DNA of 64,000 bases, taken from assembly GCF_004210375.1 (NCBI RefSeq), contig NC_134834.1, positions 142,571,009-142,635,008 on the forward strand, given 5' to 3'. Made by a program: the position numbers and the translations under genes. Of this stretch, positions 11,641 to 23,560 are shown piece after piece. Each line of letters opens with the position of its first letter. The stretch's first letter is position 1. The stretch comes from Tachypleus tridentatus (lineage: Eukaryota; Arthropoda; Merostomata; Xiphosura; Limulidae). Under the pieces are notes generated by a model that searched no databases, had not been told where the DNA came from, and saw nothing but the letters and a program-made list of their open reading frames with translations.

Positions 11641-14600
11641 AAGAAATATATTATTCATTCATCTTGGATATTGATAACAGTAATTAACTAAAGCAAACCT
11701 GTTTCAAGTCCATCATGAGGTAGGTATGTGTTGCATACATGTTGGTGGTTCTTGAATACAGATGCTATACACAAAAACTGCTTTATGGTGTAATATAGTT
11801 CAATCACTACAGTTCTACCCTCTTCGTTAGAGAATCTACTATTCAAGTGGACCACGCGTCACTGAAATGTCTTGTGAAATTCATCAAACTGAATGATGAG
11901 TGTATGTTGGATAACAACAGTAATAAAGTATGAATTTGTTGCACGTAACAAATGACTGTTTCTCCAGTTGATGAAAGCCTATCTATTTATTGAATATCCA
12001 GGTTCTTGGATTTTATGTTGTGGAATCATACTGGAAGTAGTGATTCCAGTGGTGTACAGACTTCTGAAATGTGAATGGAAGTTTAGGAGTTTCTGGAATA
12101 ATAAATGAACAACCCAAATCTAGCACAAATGCTAGTTACATCAAGTGAAACATCACAATCACAGGTCTAAAATGTGGTACAGATGTACATAACCTGTGAC
12201 ACTTACACAATAGTAGAATGATATGCTGTTATAGTGGTGGTACTGAAACTGGAGATGCAAAACATTTAGATTTGAGGTTCATTCATCTTTATATGATGTA
12301 GAAAGTGAAAATAGTCACGGTGTTTATCATACTAGTATCAATGTATAAAATCAGTGTTTTCTTATTGCATTGAGTTCAACATGTTAAGAAATGGCCCAAG
12401 TGCTATAATTTTGCATTACTGAGAGAAATTTGCCACAATAATAAAAACTCCTGCAAAGGTTACCCTTTGCAGTGCATGGTCCAAGAGATTCCTAATCTGA
12501 AAAGAGTAAATATTACTTTCTAGTCATATTAATTACTTCGCTGAATAGTCTGAAGCTATCTATTGATTGAGATATTATTACATTATATCATTGATGTGAT
12601 GGCTGAATAGAAGGCAACATGATTTGAACAATTAGATAACTCCACAGTGAACAAGGAACTGGTTGTTTGTCAAGTAGTGCAAGGTATTGGGTGTGCCATC
12701 TGCAGTTTGATGATCTAGTAGATTTAATAATGTACATCATCAATTGTATGTTTTGAGAGTTTGTGAATTTCAACTAAACAGACTGAGATGAGCTTCTGGC
12801 TTATGTAATGACCAGGTATTATGTAACATTGGAAAAATCAACTGGTTGTTTGTCAAAATTTGTGACACTTGGCTTAGAAATATAGTTAATAGTGAATGTC
12901 ATTCCTGGTCTACCTCCCAGTGCAGGTGTGTTACAGTGTGAACAAAGATATTTAGTGGTTGAGGCCTGCATTAGTACTCATGAATTTTGAGGTCAATGGT
13001 TGAATCAAGCTGTCTTGTAGAAGACGAGATGTTACAGCAATGCAGTGAAAAAATGAAATTTGGAACTTTAGTACATGACCCACAAAGGCTCTGTTCTGGC
13101 TAAACTGGTTCTTATCTTATTTTAAGTCCTAAGACTAATTTAAATGATGAACATTGCAGGATGTTTATACGAGAATCAACTTGAACAAACTTGTGAGTAA
13201 GCAAAAACAAATTCAAAATTTACAGAACAAATATATATATAAAGGCTTTCTGTATAGCTTCTACAGTTACAGTGAAAAGATTGTGATCTTGACTAGAAAC
13301 AAATAATGTTACATAAGTCACAAATTAAAAGTACTTGTTTTGCCAATTTCGCCTGTATTTATTCTTCCTAAGGTACCAGATATGGCGAGTTCGCGAATCC
13401 ATGGATTTTGGAATAATATGGTTGACAGTTCGTATGCTAGGAGTACTGGTTGTCAATGACAGTATACGTGACATTACTATTGATTAACGTATTCAGTTTG
13501 TGTTACAAGTATGTAGTAGTGCACGTGTAGTGAAACCGAAGAATATTCATTCAAGCTGAAGCGGAGTTCTTACTGAAAATTCGTTTCGGCTGAAACTTGC
13601 TTGCAATTATACATTTTGTGATGACTGGATAGAAACACTTAGGAAGTTGTACATTAACATATTACGTGGTTATTGTGCACAATTATCGGAAGATAAAATT
13701 TAGGTTGCCAAAATTACCATACAATCTGTCATGTGTCATAAGTATTCATAAATCCATATATAATTGTATGACGCAGGGTGATGTTGGACATGTATTTATT
13801 ACATTGTGTATGAATATTTCATGTATGCTGTATTATGTGCATGAATATAGTACAAAGGGACATAATATTAAGATGTCGAGATATGTGGTTTCTAGTTTGT
13901 GTCATGCCAAGAGAAAACGCAGAGTATCCGATGTTTTCATTGGTCCTCGCGAGAGAATGATTAATTTAGAACTAAATTATTCGAGAGATCGTAGGTTTGC
14001 CATTGATAAAATGAAAATATTTGTTAGCTTACACAACATTAAGAAAAACAGGTGTAACTTGATCTTTACAGTGATGGTAATTATGAAGGTATTCAGTTGA
14101 ACAGAATTTAAATATTCTTAACAAAGTCAAATTATTTATAAAAAAACAAAGTTACTATGAACATCATAAGTGTCGCTAGTTTTGATATAATCTGTTCAAT
14201 TGTTCAAAACGAAACATTCACAAATGTACACACTTTCACTGAACGTTTTCTTAGCACTTATATTCAGCATAAGTTTCAAACTCATCAAACGTAAACGAGA
14301 GCTTTGACTGCATAGATTGAGATAAGTGTTTGACACCAGGGTAGTTTTGTATTGAGTTCCGTTAAGTTGTACTAATCTGTATGAGGAGCAAAGTCGTACA
14401 GAAACATTTTCAAAAGTCGTAAATTGTACGAATTACATCCAGTGCCATTCAAGCAAAACCATAACATACACAATTCTAGAAAAGCCCTCAAAGGGTTATA
14501 AAATGTCAAACACACTAGATCAACAGCAAAACGCTCATAGGAAGACCACTGTCATAGAAAATTATACCAAAGTCTTCACCTCTACAAATTCAACACCAGA

Positions 14601-14766
14601 CAACAGAGGCTATTATAATTTCTTGGAAACTAGTCGCTTGTCAATATCGCTGTCATACCCAAGCAAGAAAGTAGATTGAAACTTGAAGAATTTCTCAATA
14701 TAAATAGCATTAATTAATGGATCAGAGCCAATAATATTAGTCCGGGATGAATCGAGAGCTCCGAAA
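11641..14766. other. About 3.1 kb of unrecognised, CpG-poor sequence
   Basis: More even base mix than its surroundings in 11.7-13.1 kb, but no convincing exon, domain or repeat. The longest open frame (13666-14100, plus, 144 codons) has no recognisable motif and reads as chance translation. This could be an old unclassified transposon or noncoding transcript; I cannot tell. Confidence 0.4.
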
Positions 14767-14778
14767 CAAAGTGCTAGG

Positions 14779-15060
14779 GTTGTATGTTCGTATTTTTTTT
14801 TATTTTTGCGCAAAACTACACGAGGGATATCTGCGCTAGCCGTCCCTAATTTAGCAGTGTAAGAGTAGAGGGAAAACAACTAGTCATCATCACCCACCGC
14901 CAACTCTTGGGCTATTCTTTTTACAACGAATAGTGAGATTGACCTTCTCATTTTAATGCACCCATGACTGAAAGGATGAGTATGTTTAATGTGACGGGGA
15001 TTCGAATCCGCAACCCTCAAATTACGAATCGAACGCCCTAACCGCCTAACCATACCGGGC
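14779..15060 (-). mobile_element. SINE family 1, full length, with target duplication
   Basis: Flanked by CAAAGTGCTAGG (14767-14778) and CAAAGTACTAGG (15061-15072), 11 of 12 identical. It shares derived variants (CATTTTAATGCACCC, GGAAAACAACTAG, TTTTTACAACGAATAGTGAG) with the opposite-strand copy at 15284. Confidence 0.92.
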
Positions 15061-15283
15061 CAAAGTACTAGGAAGAAACTAAAGAAAATATAAAATGAGA
15101 AACTTCAACAAGCAATAAATGAACAGAGATACAGTAATATCCAGCTACCCTAAACAGCTTGCCTTCAGAGATACAATAATATATAGTTCCTAATAAGTTT
15201 ACAAATCACATTCTATTACTTGTTTACTCATAGCCTTAAAAATATATAATATGAAACCACTGAAAAAAGTAAGAATTTTATAG

Positions 15284-15499
15284 GGCCCGGCATGGCCAGG
15301 TGGGTTAAGGCGTTCGGCTCGTAATCTGAGGGTTGGGGATTTGAATCCCCGTCACATTAAACATACTCATCCTTTCAGTCATGGGTGCATTAAAATGAGA
15401 AGGTCAATCTCACTATTCGTTGTAAAAAGAATAGCCCAAGAGTTGGCGGTGGGTGATGACGACTAGTTGTTTTCCCTCTACTCTTACACTGCTAACTTA
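15284..15499 (+). mobile_element. SINE family 1, 3'-truncated; inverted duplicate of the 14.8-kb copy
   Basis: Head with A box (TGGCCAGGTGG) and central domain. It carries the same private variants as the copy at 14779-15060 but on the other strand. It ends abruptly at CTGCTAACTTA and runs directly into an opposite-strand SINE piece. Confidence 0.88.
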
Positions 15500-15629
15500 A
15501 TGGGATTGACCGTCATATTATAACGTCTTTACGGCTGAAAGGCCGAGCATGTTTGGTGTGACAGGGATTCGAACACTTGATCCTCAGATTGCGCGCCGAG
15601 CACCCTAACCATCTGGCCTCGTCAGGCCC
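15500..15629 (-). mobile_element. SINE family 1, head half fused to preceding copy
   Basis: Starts in the central domain (ATGGGATTGACCGTCATATT) and continues to the head (GGGATTCGAAC ... GGCCTCGTCAGGCCC). Together with 15284-15499 it forms a chimeric element with outward-facing tRNA heads at both ends. Confidence 0.82.
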
Positions 15630-15916
15630 TATTATATTAAGAACATTTTTATTTAAATTTTTTTAAAGTATGAGTTAAAAAAGTTCGATTTTGCACATGA
15701 TTTAATCAGACACTTAGTTTTATTTCTAGAAGCCATATGACGATGTAGAATTGACTATGTAATCTTATAAACTTATTTATTTTATTTTATTTCTGGGAAA
15801 ATGTAATTGTGTTATACTTGATAAATCATCTAAATGCATACTTTAAAGTTGTTAAAGAATTTCGGAGATTTTTTATTTAGAAATTATCGTAAATAAAAAC
15901 GTCTTTTAATTTTTCG

Positions 15917-16034
15917 AGTGTGTGTTTTCTCATAACAAAGCCACATCGAGCTATCTGCTGAGCCCACCGATGGGAATCGAACACCTGATTTTAGAGCGGC
16001 ACGTCTGTAGATTTACCGCTGTACTTGCGTGGGG
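15917..16034 (-). mobile_element. SINE family 2 copy
   Basis: GTGTGTGTTTTCTCATAACA, then GAGCTATCTGCTGAGCCCAC, inverted B box (GGGAATCGAACACC) and head end CCGCTGTACTTGC. Inserted in the decayed minisatellite. Confidence 0.8.
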
Positions 16035-16802
16035 TTTAATTTGTTGAAGTTATATGATAGTACTATATTTCTTACATGACCTAGATAGATATTTATTTTG
16101 ACTTTTCGAGATATGTTTGATGTTGCAAATGATAAATTTTCTACATATGCATTTATTTTCAGTTAACGAGATAAGTTAGTTCTACGTATTGCTCTGATTT
16201 TCTAAATATACAATTGTTTAAAATTCTCAATATAAAATCATTTTTTCTTTCGTACATGAGTTAAATACACTCTTATTCAGAGTTACTGATGTAATTTGAT
16301 GATGTTTCGTTTTGTAAATAATCTAAATATTGTTTTATTTAAAAATTTTCGGGGTAATTTAAAGTTAATATATTTGGTTCGTGATCTTAAACTATTTACT
16401 TTAAATTATTGAGTTAATTTGGTAATTTGATGTGTAATTAATGGCCAAAATTACTTATTCAAATTTCTTGAGGTAATCTAGTGATGTTATACTTCGTACA
16501 CAGTCGAAACATTCATTTAATTATATCTTGAGCAACTATGATGGTGTGATATTTGCTACATTATCTTATGACTCATTTATTTTTATTTTTCAATGTGTTC
16601 TGATGATGTATTTAGTGCGTGAATGTTATATGTACCTACCTAATCACAAACTTATTTTAATTCTTTTAGTTAATTTAAAGTCATTATTAATTTGGATAAA
16701 TGATCTAAATATGTTTTTCTAACTTTACGGGGAACTTTTTTGATGGAATAAATTGTTTAGTTAAATAAGTTTATTTAAATTATTCAAGGTAAAGTTAATT
16801 GC

Positions 16803-17073
16803 TTTTTTTTTTTAATTTCGCACAAAGCTACTCGAGGGCTATCTGTGCTAGCCGTCCCTAATTTAGCAGTATAAGACTAGAGGGAAGGCAGCTAGTCATC
16901 ACCACCCACCGCCAACTCTTGGGCTACTCTTTTACGAAAGAATAGTAGGATTGACCGTCACATTATAACGCTCCCATGGCTGAAAGGGCGACCATGTTTG
17001 GCGCGACCGGGATATGAACCCGCGACCCTCAGGTTACGAGACGCACGCTTTAACACGCTTGGCCATGCCGGAG
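16803..17073 (-). mobile_element. SINE family 1, full length
   Basis: T-rich tail start, central domain and head ending CTTGGCCATGCCGG. Low divergence. Confidence 0.9.
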
Positions 17074-18034
17074 GAAAATTTAATATTTTTCTGTTTAAGA
17101 TATAACGAGTGAATGATGACATAAATTTGTTTGATGATCTGAAAATACACTTAATTTATCGTACAAGATAAAATGACTTTTATTTTTATATGTGCTTAAA
17201 TACACATTTTATTTCTCAAAATATATCAATTTTTAAGATACATGATTTAACTTGCACTTATTTATGTTTCAAAATTTCAAGTTATATTTGTTAAATGAAC
17301 AAAATACGAATTTATTCTAATTTCAAGAGCTATTTTGCTTATATTAAATTTGTTATATGATGTAAATGTAAATTTACTTGGATTTTTTTCTAAATATTTC
17401 TTAATTCTAAATGTAGTATAATTTTTACTTAGGTACTTCTCTCCCCCCCAGTAGACACAGCAGATATACTGATGTGGTTTTTGCTATAAGACATCGCACG
17501 CACACACACACGCTTCTCTTCATTTCTCGAGGTTATACGGCGATGTACTATTTCGTACGTAGTCTTACGCACACATTAATTTTAACTCCTTTCAATAATT
17601 TGATAATGTTATGTTTGTTAAATTATTTTAACTCGCATTTAAATTCCTGCACAAAATTTGACAATTTTACATTAGATGAACGATCTAGATAAACATGTAT
17701 CTAAATTTCTAAAGGTAATATGTTTATGAATATTAGGCGAGTAATCAAATATTAACTCATTTAAATTACGATTTTATAGTTTGTGTTATACTTAGTCATA
17801 TTTGTATTGAAATAGATACAAATTTATATATAATTAAGTAATTCGTTGATGTGTATCTAATTTTATTATCTAAATATACACTTATTTCAATTTCTTATGC
17901 GCACTGTTAGATTTGATATACAATCGAAATATACTCATTTTTCTTTCTTCAAGTAATTTTGATAATACTGCACTTGGTAAATATTCTAAATACATACTTA
18001 CATTAAAATTCGACCAAGTTAATGTATTTATGAT

Positions 18035-18299
18035 TGGTTTGTTTGTTTTTTTAATTTCGCGCAAAGCTACTCGAGGTATATCTGCGTCAGCCGTCCCTAA
18101 CTTAGCAGTGTAAGACTATAGGAGAAGCAGCAAGCCATCAATACCCACCGCCAACTCTTGGGTTACTTTTTTACCAATTAATAATGGGATTGATAGTCAC
18201 ATTATAAAGCACTCACGGCTGAAAGGACGAACATGTTTGGTGAGACGGGGATTCGAACTCCCAATCCTCAGATTACGAGTCGAGCACCCTAATCACCTC
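18035..18299 (-). mobile_element. SINE family 1, head end missing
   Basis: The tail GTTTGTTTTTTTAATTTCGC through the inverted B box GGGATTCGAACTCCC is present. The last bases of the head are replaced by unrelated sequence after AATCACCTC. Confidence 0.88.
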
Positions 18300-18779
18300 T
18301 TTTAGGTTAGTCAGCTTTGTTGAATATTATTTAAAAAATATCAAAACAAATCGAAAAAATGATTATTTCTTTGTCAAACGTTTTACAATGATAATGAAAA
18401 TGGTAACCTTACCATATTTCTAAATATTTTATGAACTTAGATCATAGTAAAACGAAGATTTTGTGAAATAAAAATAGCAGCATTTTCCTCTTCTGTTTTG
18501 AGGAAATACAGTTCGTTCTGTTTTGTGATTTTATAGCTGTGTTTGTTTACATAATACTTTGGAATAAATGGTTTATTTCGACTTAAAGCATTATATTGTA
18601 GGTCATGGAAATATAAAATATTGAATAATAGTTTCTCAAGCTAAATATCACTGCAAACTATGTTACCAAATTTATATATAAGTGTAAAATTAATTTTAAT
18701 AGCTTACGCTTATAACCAATTTTTAAAATGTTCAAGAGACTTCTTACATGATTAAAGAAAAAATACTGACTAACACAGC
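18300..18779. other. AT-rich sequence, nothing recognised
   Basis: No supported feature seen. Confidence 0.5.
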
Positions 18780-18882
18780 GGCATGTCTTCGGAGGTACAC
18801 TGCTTGAAACCGGGTTTCAATACCCGTGGTGGGCAGAGCACAGATAGCCCTTTGTGTTTAATTCCTAACAAACAAACAAATT
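18780..18882 (+). mobile_element. SINE family 3 copy
   Basis: GAAACCGGGTTTCAATACCC, then GTGGTGGGCAGAGCACAGAT, ending in (CAAA)n. The tail is partly shortened. Confidence 0.75.
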
Positions 18883-20556
18883 CTTACCTAATAAATAGTT
18901 ATAATCATGATTTACATAGAAGTTTTAAGTTTTGCTGTTTAAAATTTATGTTAACATGTTTTAATTTATACTCACTCTAACTTGTTACTAAAAATAAAAT
19001 GCACATAGATTTCAACGTTAAAAGACAGCATAATATGTTTTTTGTTTCCGTCGATTTACGCCTTACCCCTTCGTGTGCATTTGTGACTACACCTCGCTCT
19101 TACTAAACAGTTCTATATTTCTCTCTTTCATGAATTCTCATATATCCATATGTGTATCATTTTCAACTATCCATATGTCTACGTCTACATATCATGCATT
19201 TATTTGTCACCCACATTCTAACAAACAATTAATGTTTAAATCTCTATTTTTTATGAACCTGAAATGCAGGTGTCTATATTTCTAATTAGCCTTTTCATTT
19301 ACGTGTGTTTAGTCTTTATAATATATAAATGTGACTTCACTATAGTAATTTTTTTCCGTTTTGAACTTTATAAACGGTAAAAAATTACAAGAACAATGAT
19401 TGAATTCGTTAACAAAAGGTAAAAACCGATAATTCCGGGTTTCTACTTGGCGTATGGGCTCGGAGATCTTGATCACATATTTGACTATAACGAAGACAGA
19501 CCGAGTGATGGTTCAGCTTAGCTGTTGGAGCTTCGACTAAAACTACCTCTTATACTGTTATCTTTTTAAGTGAGGATGCAATGGGCAAATGGAACACATA
19601 GACACTAAGTTGAAGATTTACAGTTAAAACAAAGAGGTCTGAGTGAGACACAAACTGGAAGAATACTTTTTTAATTAAGTTTTTCTTATATTTGAAGCTT
19701 ACATACAACATACGTTTCTTCAAATAGATTAAACTCTTTCACTCCAATTATCATTTTTAATAAACAGCTACTTAATTCTCTAGCACTTTAATATAATAAC
19801 TAATATTTAGGAATAATGTCATTAAAATACGTACAAATAGTTCAGACGAGAAACCGTTGATTGATTTATTAGTGTGGTTGTCGTGTTAAAGTAGTAGAAT
19901 TGACTAATACAATTTATGCAGAATCCGGAAACAGATTCTTTTCTGCAGGAGAGAGCTGACCTGTCGGCCGTTACATGAGCTTTTATTCGATTTTTCCTTA
20001 GTATATTTTCAATCTGCCAAATAGAATGCACATCTACCGACAAGTAGTTCAATACTTAATTGCTCAATTCTATTACTATCGTGTGCAACAGCTGAAAACA
20101 AAAACAAATCTGCTTGTCCATTGTCGCAGGTACAGACAGTGAATCGTCAGCCTCTTCTCTTTCATCTACACTCAAATTACTGTTATCAATACTTTATCCA
20201 AGTGCCAGCTGGCTTGTTTTTTAGGAAGTTTTAAGCTCCATAATTATCAATCGTCTGCAGCGTTAACCCATACCGCAGCGACTTCAAGCTGTCAGAGATT
20301 CTTTTTGATTCTGTTTCATTAATGCAGACTCCGTAGCTAACATAACCCTTTTATTGATCTTGATTACGTCAGCTCGTTACAGTGTAAACATAAGCAGAAA
20401 ATTTCTCAACATATTTCTCTTGAGTCATCGTTGTTATACAATCAATTTTCATACTTCTGTACCTATATCTCACTGTATCGCACTTCTTATTACACACAAT
20501 TATTTGAGGCATTTAAAATATCCAACGATGCCTCAAGACTTAATAAAAACACCTTT
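18883..20556. other. 1.7 kb, nothing recognised
   Basis: No repeat family or supported exon seen. Short open frames (for example 19073-19285, 20354-20566) lack any recognisable motif. Confidence 0.45.
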
Positions 20557-20891
20557 GGTGTGCTAAAAAGGTAGGACTAAGACAAGGATTGAGCGCTCAG
20601 CGTAAAGGACTGAAATCAACATTGGTGATCAAACCTGTAGCTACACTCATAGCACTGTTAAGAATTTTAAAGCAAATATTCATCCACTAATTAACTACGT
20701 TACGTACTTTGTTTTACCCACAATCATGGCGCCAGATAAACAACAAATAAAGGATAACTAATGAATGAATAGTTACTGTGAAATTCCTACCAATAATATG
20801 AGTGTAAGTTCTGGTTTGACCGCCAGTTTTGACTTCATTCATTTAAGTAGCACGCTCAATCCTTTTTTAGCTATGCCTTTTTTGTCACACC
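20557..20891. mobile_element. MITE-like element with about 39-bp imperfect terminal inverted repeats
   Basis: The left end begins GGTGTGCTAAAAAGGTAGGA and runs to GGATTGAGCG (20557-20595). The right end (20853-20891) is its imperfect reverse complement. The inner CGCTCAATCC/GGATTGAGCG and outer GGTGTG blocks match exactly. The element is about 335 bp, has no ORF, and no target duplication was recognised. This fits a nonautonomous DNA transposon of unassigned superfamily. Confidence 0.6.
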
Positions 20892-21238
20892 GATGATATT
20901 TTTTTTATTAAATATTGTGGCTTTTTTTTCAGTACATACCAACAAACCGCAACAAGTTAGAAAGTGACAGTCGATAGTAACTAACATTAGCTTTAGGATC
21001 GCAACCCTATCATTCGGAACATACCTACACTTTACAGAACCAATCATATTCTTTCAAATATACAGTGACAGTTTTAATCTATAAAGCAGTGTTATAACTT
21101 TCGGTATAGCGATACCACATTTGTGCCTAAACGTTAGCAATGGATAATGAATAATATCCTTTCACAATATTAGCACTGTAGGTAGCTAAACAAACTAAGG
21201 CAGAACAAATACAAAGATAAATAATAAGTAGTATACCC
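20892..21238. other. Nothing recognised
   Basis: No supported feature seen. Confidence 0.5.
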
Positions 21239-21435
21239 AACTATATAGACCCATAGGCAGGACAAGTGCATAATATTAGTAATTTATTCTACTACATAGA
21301 CCCAGAAGCAGGACAATTGCGCAATATTAATAATTTATCCAACTATATAGACTGTCAGGACAAGCGCACAATATTAGGAATGTATTTAACTATATAAACT
21401 CAGAGTCAAGATAACTGCATAATATTGGTAATGTA
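21239..21435. repeat. About 50-bp tandem repeat, 4 copies
   Basis: Units start with AACTATATAGACCCA-like sequence near 21239, 21290, 21340 and 21388. Each contains GGACAAGTGCATAATATTAG-like sequence. Confidence 0.75.
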
Positions 21436-21754
21436 CCAAAATTATTTATCTCTTGGTTGCTGCACATAACTTATGAGAATTGTTCACTGCTATAATTTAA
21501 TTTCGTTCACGATGTTGAACATGCATCACAACAGCTTTCTTCAGATTTTGATACAAGTACTTATTTTTTACAATAGGTTCTGAAGAGAAAAGTATTTTTT
21601 GTAATATATTGAAAATGATAACATTTAGGCTTAAGAATAATTAAGGTTGTATGTTACATACATTTAACTTCCATTTTTGTAGCAATAAAGTGAAAGTCGC
21701 ACGAGAAAAAAGACAAATTGCAAATTGTAATCATAACAGAATTTCAAACCATTA

Positions 21755-21996
21755 CAGCTTATTCGAAACATACCATACTTCATACTGACAGTTATTAAAT
21801 AGCATAATTCATAACGACAACTATTCTATATCATATTTTATAATGACAGCTAGTAAATATCATGCTTCATAATGACAGCTATTAAATAGCGTACTTCATA
21901 ACGACAACTATTCTATATCATATTTTATAATGACAGCTTGTAAATATCATATTTCATACTGACAGCTCTTAAATAGCGTACTTTATAATGGCAGCT
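21755..21996. repeat. About 30-bp tandem repeat, 7-8 copies, with alternating unit types
   Basis: Units of the form CATACTTCATAATGACAGCT plus ATTAAATAGC alternate with ATAACGACAACTATTCTATA plus TCATATTTT. The same pair order occurs twice, giving a roughly 90-bp higher-order period. Confidence 0.75.
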
Positions 21997-22499
21997 ATTA
22001 CAACGAACTTATGCTAAAAAATAGCACCAAACAAAAGTGTGAAAATAAACCCCCCTACTAATACGGTTGCGATTGCACTTGTATTATTTTCACAGAATAA
22101 TAGAATATTTTAACTTCAAATCGATGTTGTTGTTAGTATGAGCTTTCCGTCTACTAGATGCTTTGTTGTCTTAGTCGTGTATGTATTCCGACAGGAAAAA
22201 AAAAATAAATGTCAGAATTTATAGACCAAATATATAACACTTCTAAATTATATACGACAAATAACCCTACACATTTAGCTGTCTTCACGTAGTTGTTTCT
22301 TTAAAATCAAAATAGTGAATTTAAACACGCCAAGTCTTTCAGAACTTGCATAATGACTGTAAGCAAAATAGTTGTCTATTTATTATTAATCTGAATAAAA
22401 AGAGAATCGTGTACCGAAACGTACAAAAAATTACCGACTAGAAGAGTTGATGGTTAAAAAACCGCTAATGTAACCCTCTAAATAAAAGTTGTTCATTTC
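21997..22499. other. AT-rich sequence, nothing recognised
   Basis: No supported feature seen. Confidence 0.5.
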
Positions 22500-22655
22500 A
22501 ACTACCAGGGCATAGTCACGTCTATTTTCTGCTTTAGAGATATCGTGGTCGCTGTCAAATTAACTATATAAAATGTATCAATAAGCAAAATGAATAACAA
22601 TTTGAAGTCGTGGATATTAAATTGACTATTAAGTAGTAACAATGATCTATTACTT

Positions 22656-22850
22656 GTCAGTTTGAGTGACTCTGTCAATTTAAGCAATTAGTCAGTTTGA
22701 CTACTTCCTAGTCCGAATGACCATGTCCCAGTTTGTTTGACCACTTCCCAGTCACCCTGACTAGTTCATAGTAGCAGTGCTATGCTGGTCTTCAGGACTA
22801 CTTTGTGGTCAGGAAGACCAACACCATAGTCAGCATTAACTCATGAATTG
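22656..22850. repeat. Left subterminal repeat array of the transposon (20-bp period)
   Basis: Four consecutive 20-bp units start exactly at 22691, 22711, 22731 and 22751. Their starts are GTCAGTTTGAC, GTCCGAATGAC, GTTTGTTTGAC and GTCACCCTGAC, each followed by YACTTCCCA-like sequence. The ideal unit starts with the dyad GTCA-N3-TGAC. More GTCA/TGAC words and a GGTC...GACC hairpin continue to about 22850. This is the expected layout of transposase-binding subterminal sites. Confidence 0.7.
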
Positions 22851-23159
22851 ACACTCTAGATGTTTCTTATAGCATTAAGGCGCAGTTCAAGCAGATGACT
22901 GTACACATGTATTTTGTTCTATAAATACAACTATTGAAACGTGACCAGGACTAAACTTTGCAAGAATTTATTTATTTACTTTTATTTGGGACGGGGGAAT
23001 AAATTTCTTTCACACAAAATAAATCCTACCTAAATAAATCTTATTTATCGATCACGACTATTTTTTCACTGTTTTATTTGACAATTATGTTTTTATATTG
23101 TTGTGTGCATATGTTGGAATATTCGAATATGAAATACAATAATCAATACATTTATTATT

Positions 23160-23560
23160 TCAATCCACAACGATCTAAGTTACGACTGAAATAAACTTTT
23201 CCCACGTGGTTAACACTCGCGCTGACGCTACACGACCGGGAAATGCATCCGATTCGTCTAGTGGTCCGAGCGCAAATCGAGTACAAATGGAAAGCAGCTA
23301 CATTAGGCGCGAGCGAGACTATCTCTTTTCCAGTGGAGTGTACCAGGTCGAGTTTATCTGAAGGCTGCAGGTGGTATTTGTGGAGAGAGGTTAATCATTC
23401 CTCAAGGTGGTCGAGGGGGGATTTAGGGGCTCACATACAACAATACATACACAGGAGGGGAGTGAAGACGGCACGATCCACTCCTTAGCGGCAGCCGAAG
23501 GTAGGGATGACACTATAAACCCAAAGGGGGCGGGGTGGAGAAATCACACACAGTAATATT
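23160..23560. promoter_or_regulatory. GC/CpG-richer island, possible element promoter
   Basis: Markedly richer in G+C and CpG than its surroundings (ACACGACCGGG, GGCGCGAGCGAG, GGGGGCGGGG near 23526). It lies between the left subterminal array and the transposase. An 81-codon open frame (23243-23488) has no recognisable domain. It could be the transposon's 5' regulatory region or an unrelated CpG island. Confidence 0.35.

Larger units (their letters stand above)
15640..18034. repeat. Long decayed minisatellite, unit about 60-80 bp, interrupted by SINEs
   Basis: Words of the type ATGATCTAAATACACTTATT followed by TTCGAGTAATTTGATGATGT and TATACTTGGTAC recur loosely through 2.4 kb (for example near 15826, 16200, 16260, 16320, 16690, 17195, 17870 and 17985). 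Units are strongly diverged. SINEs at 15917 and 16803 sit inside. Short open frames in this tract are accidental. Confidence 0.55.

Noticed and set aside
13666-14100. 144-codon plus-strand ORF
   Set aside because: No recognisable domain, no splice or promoter context; composition fits chance.
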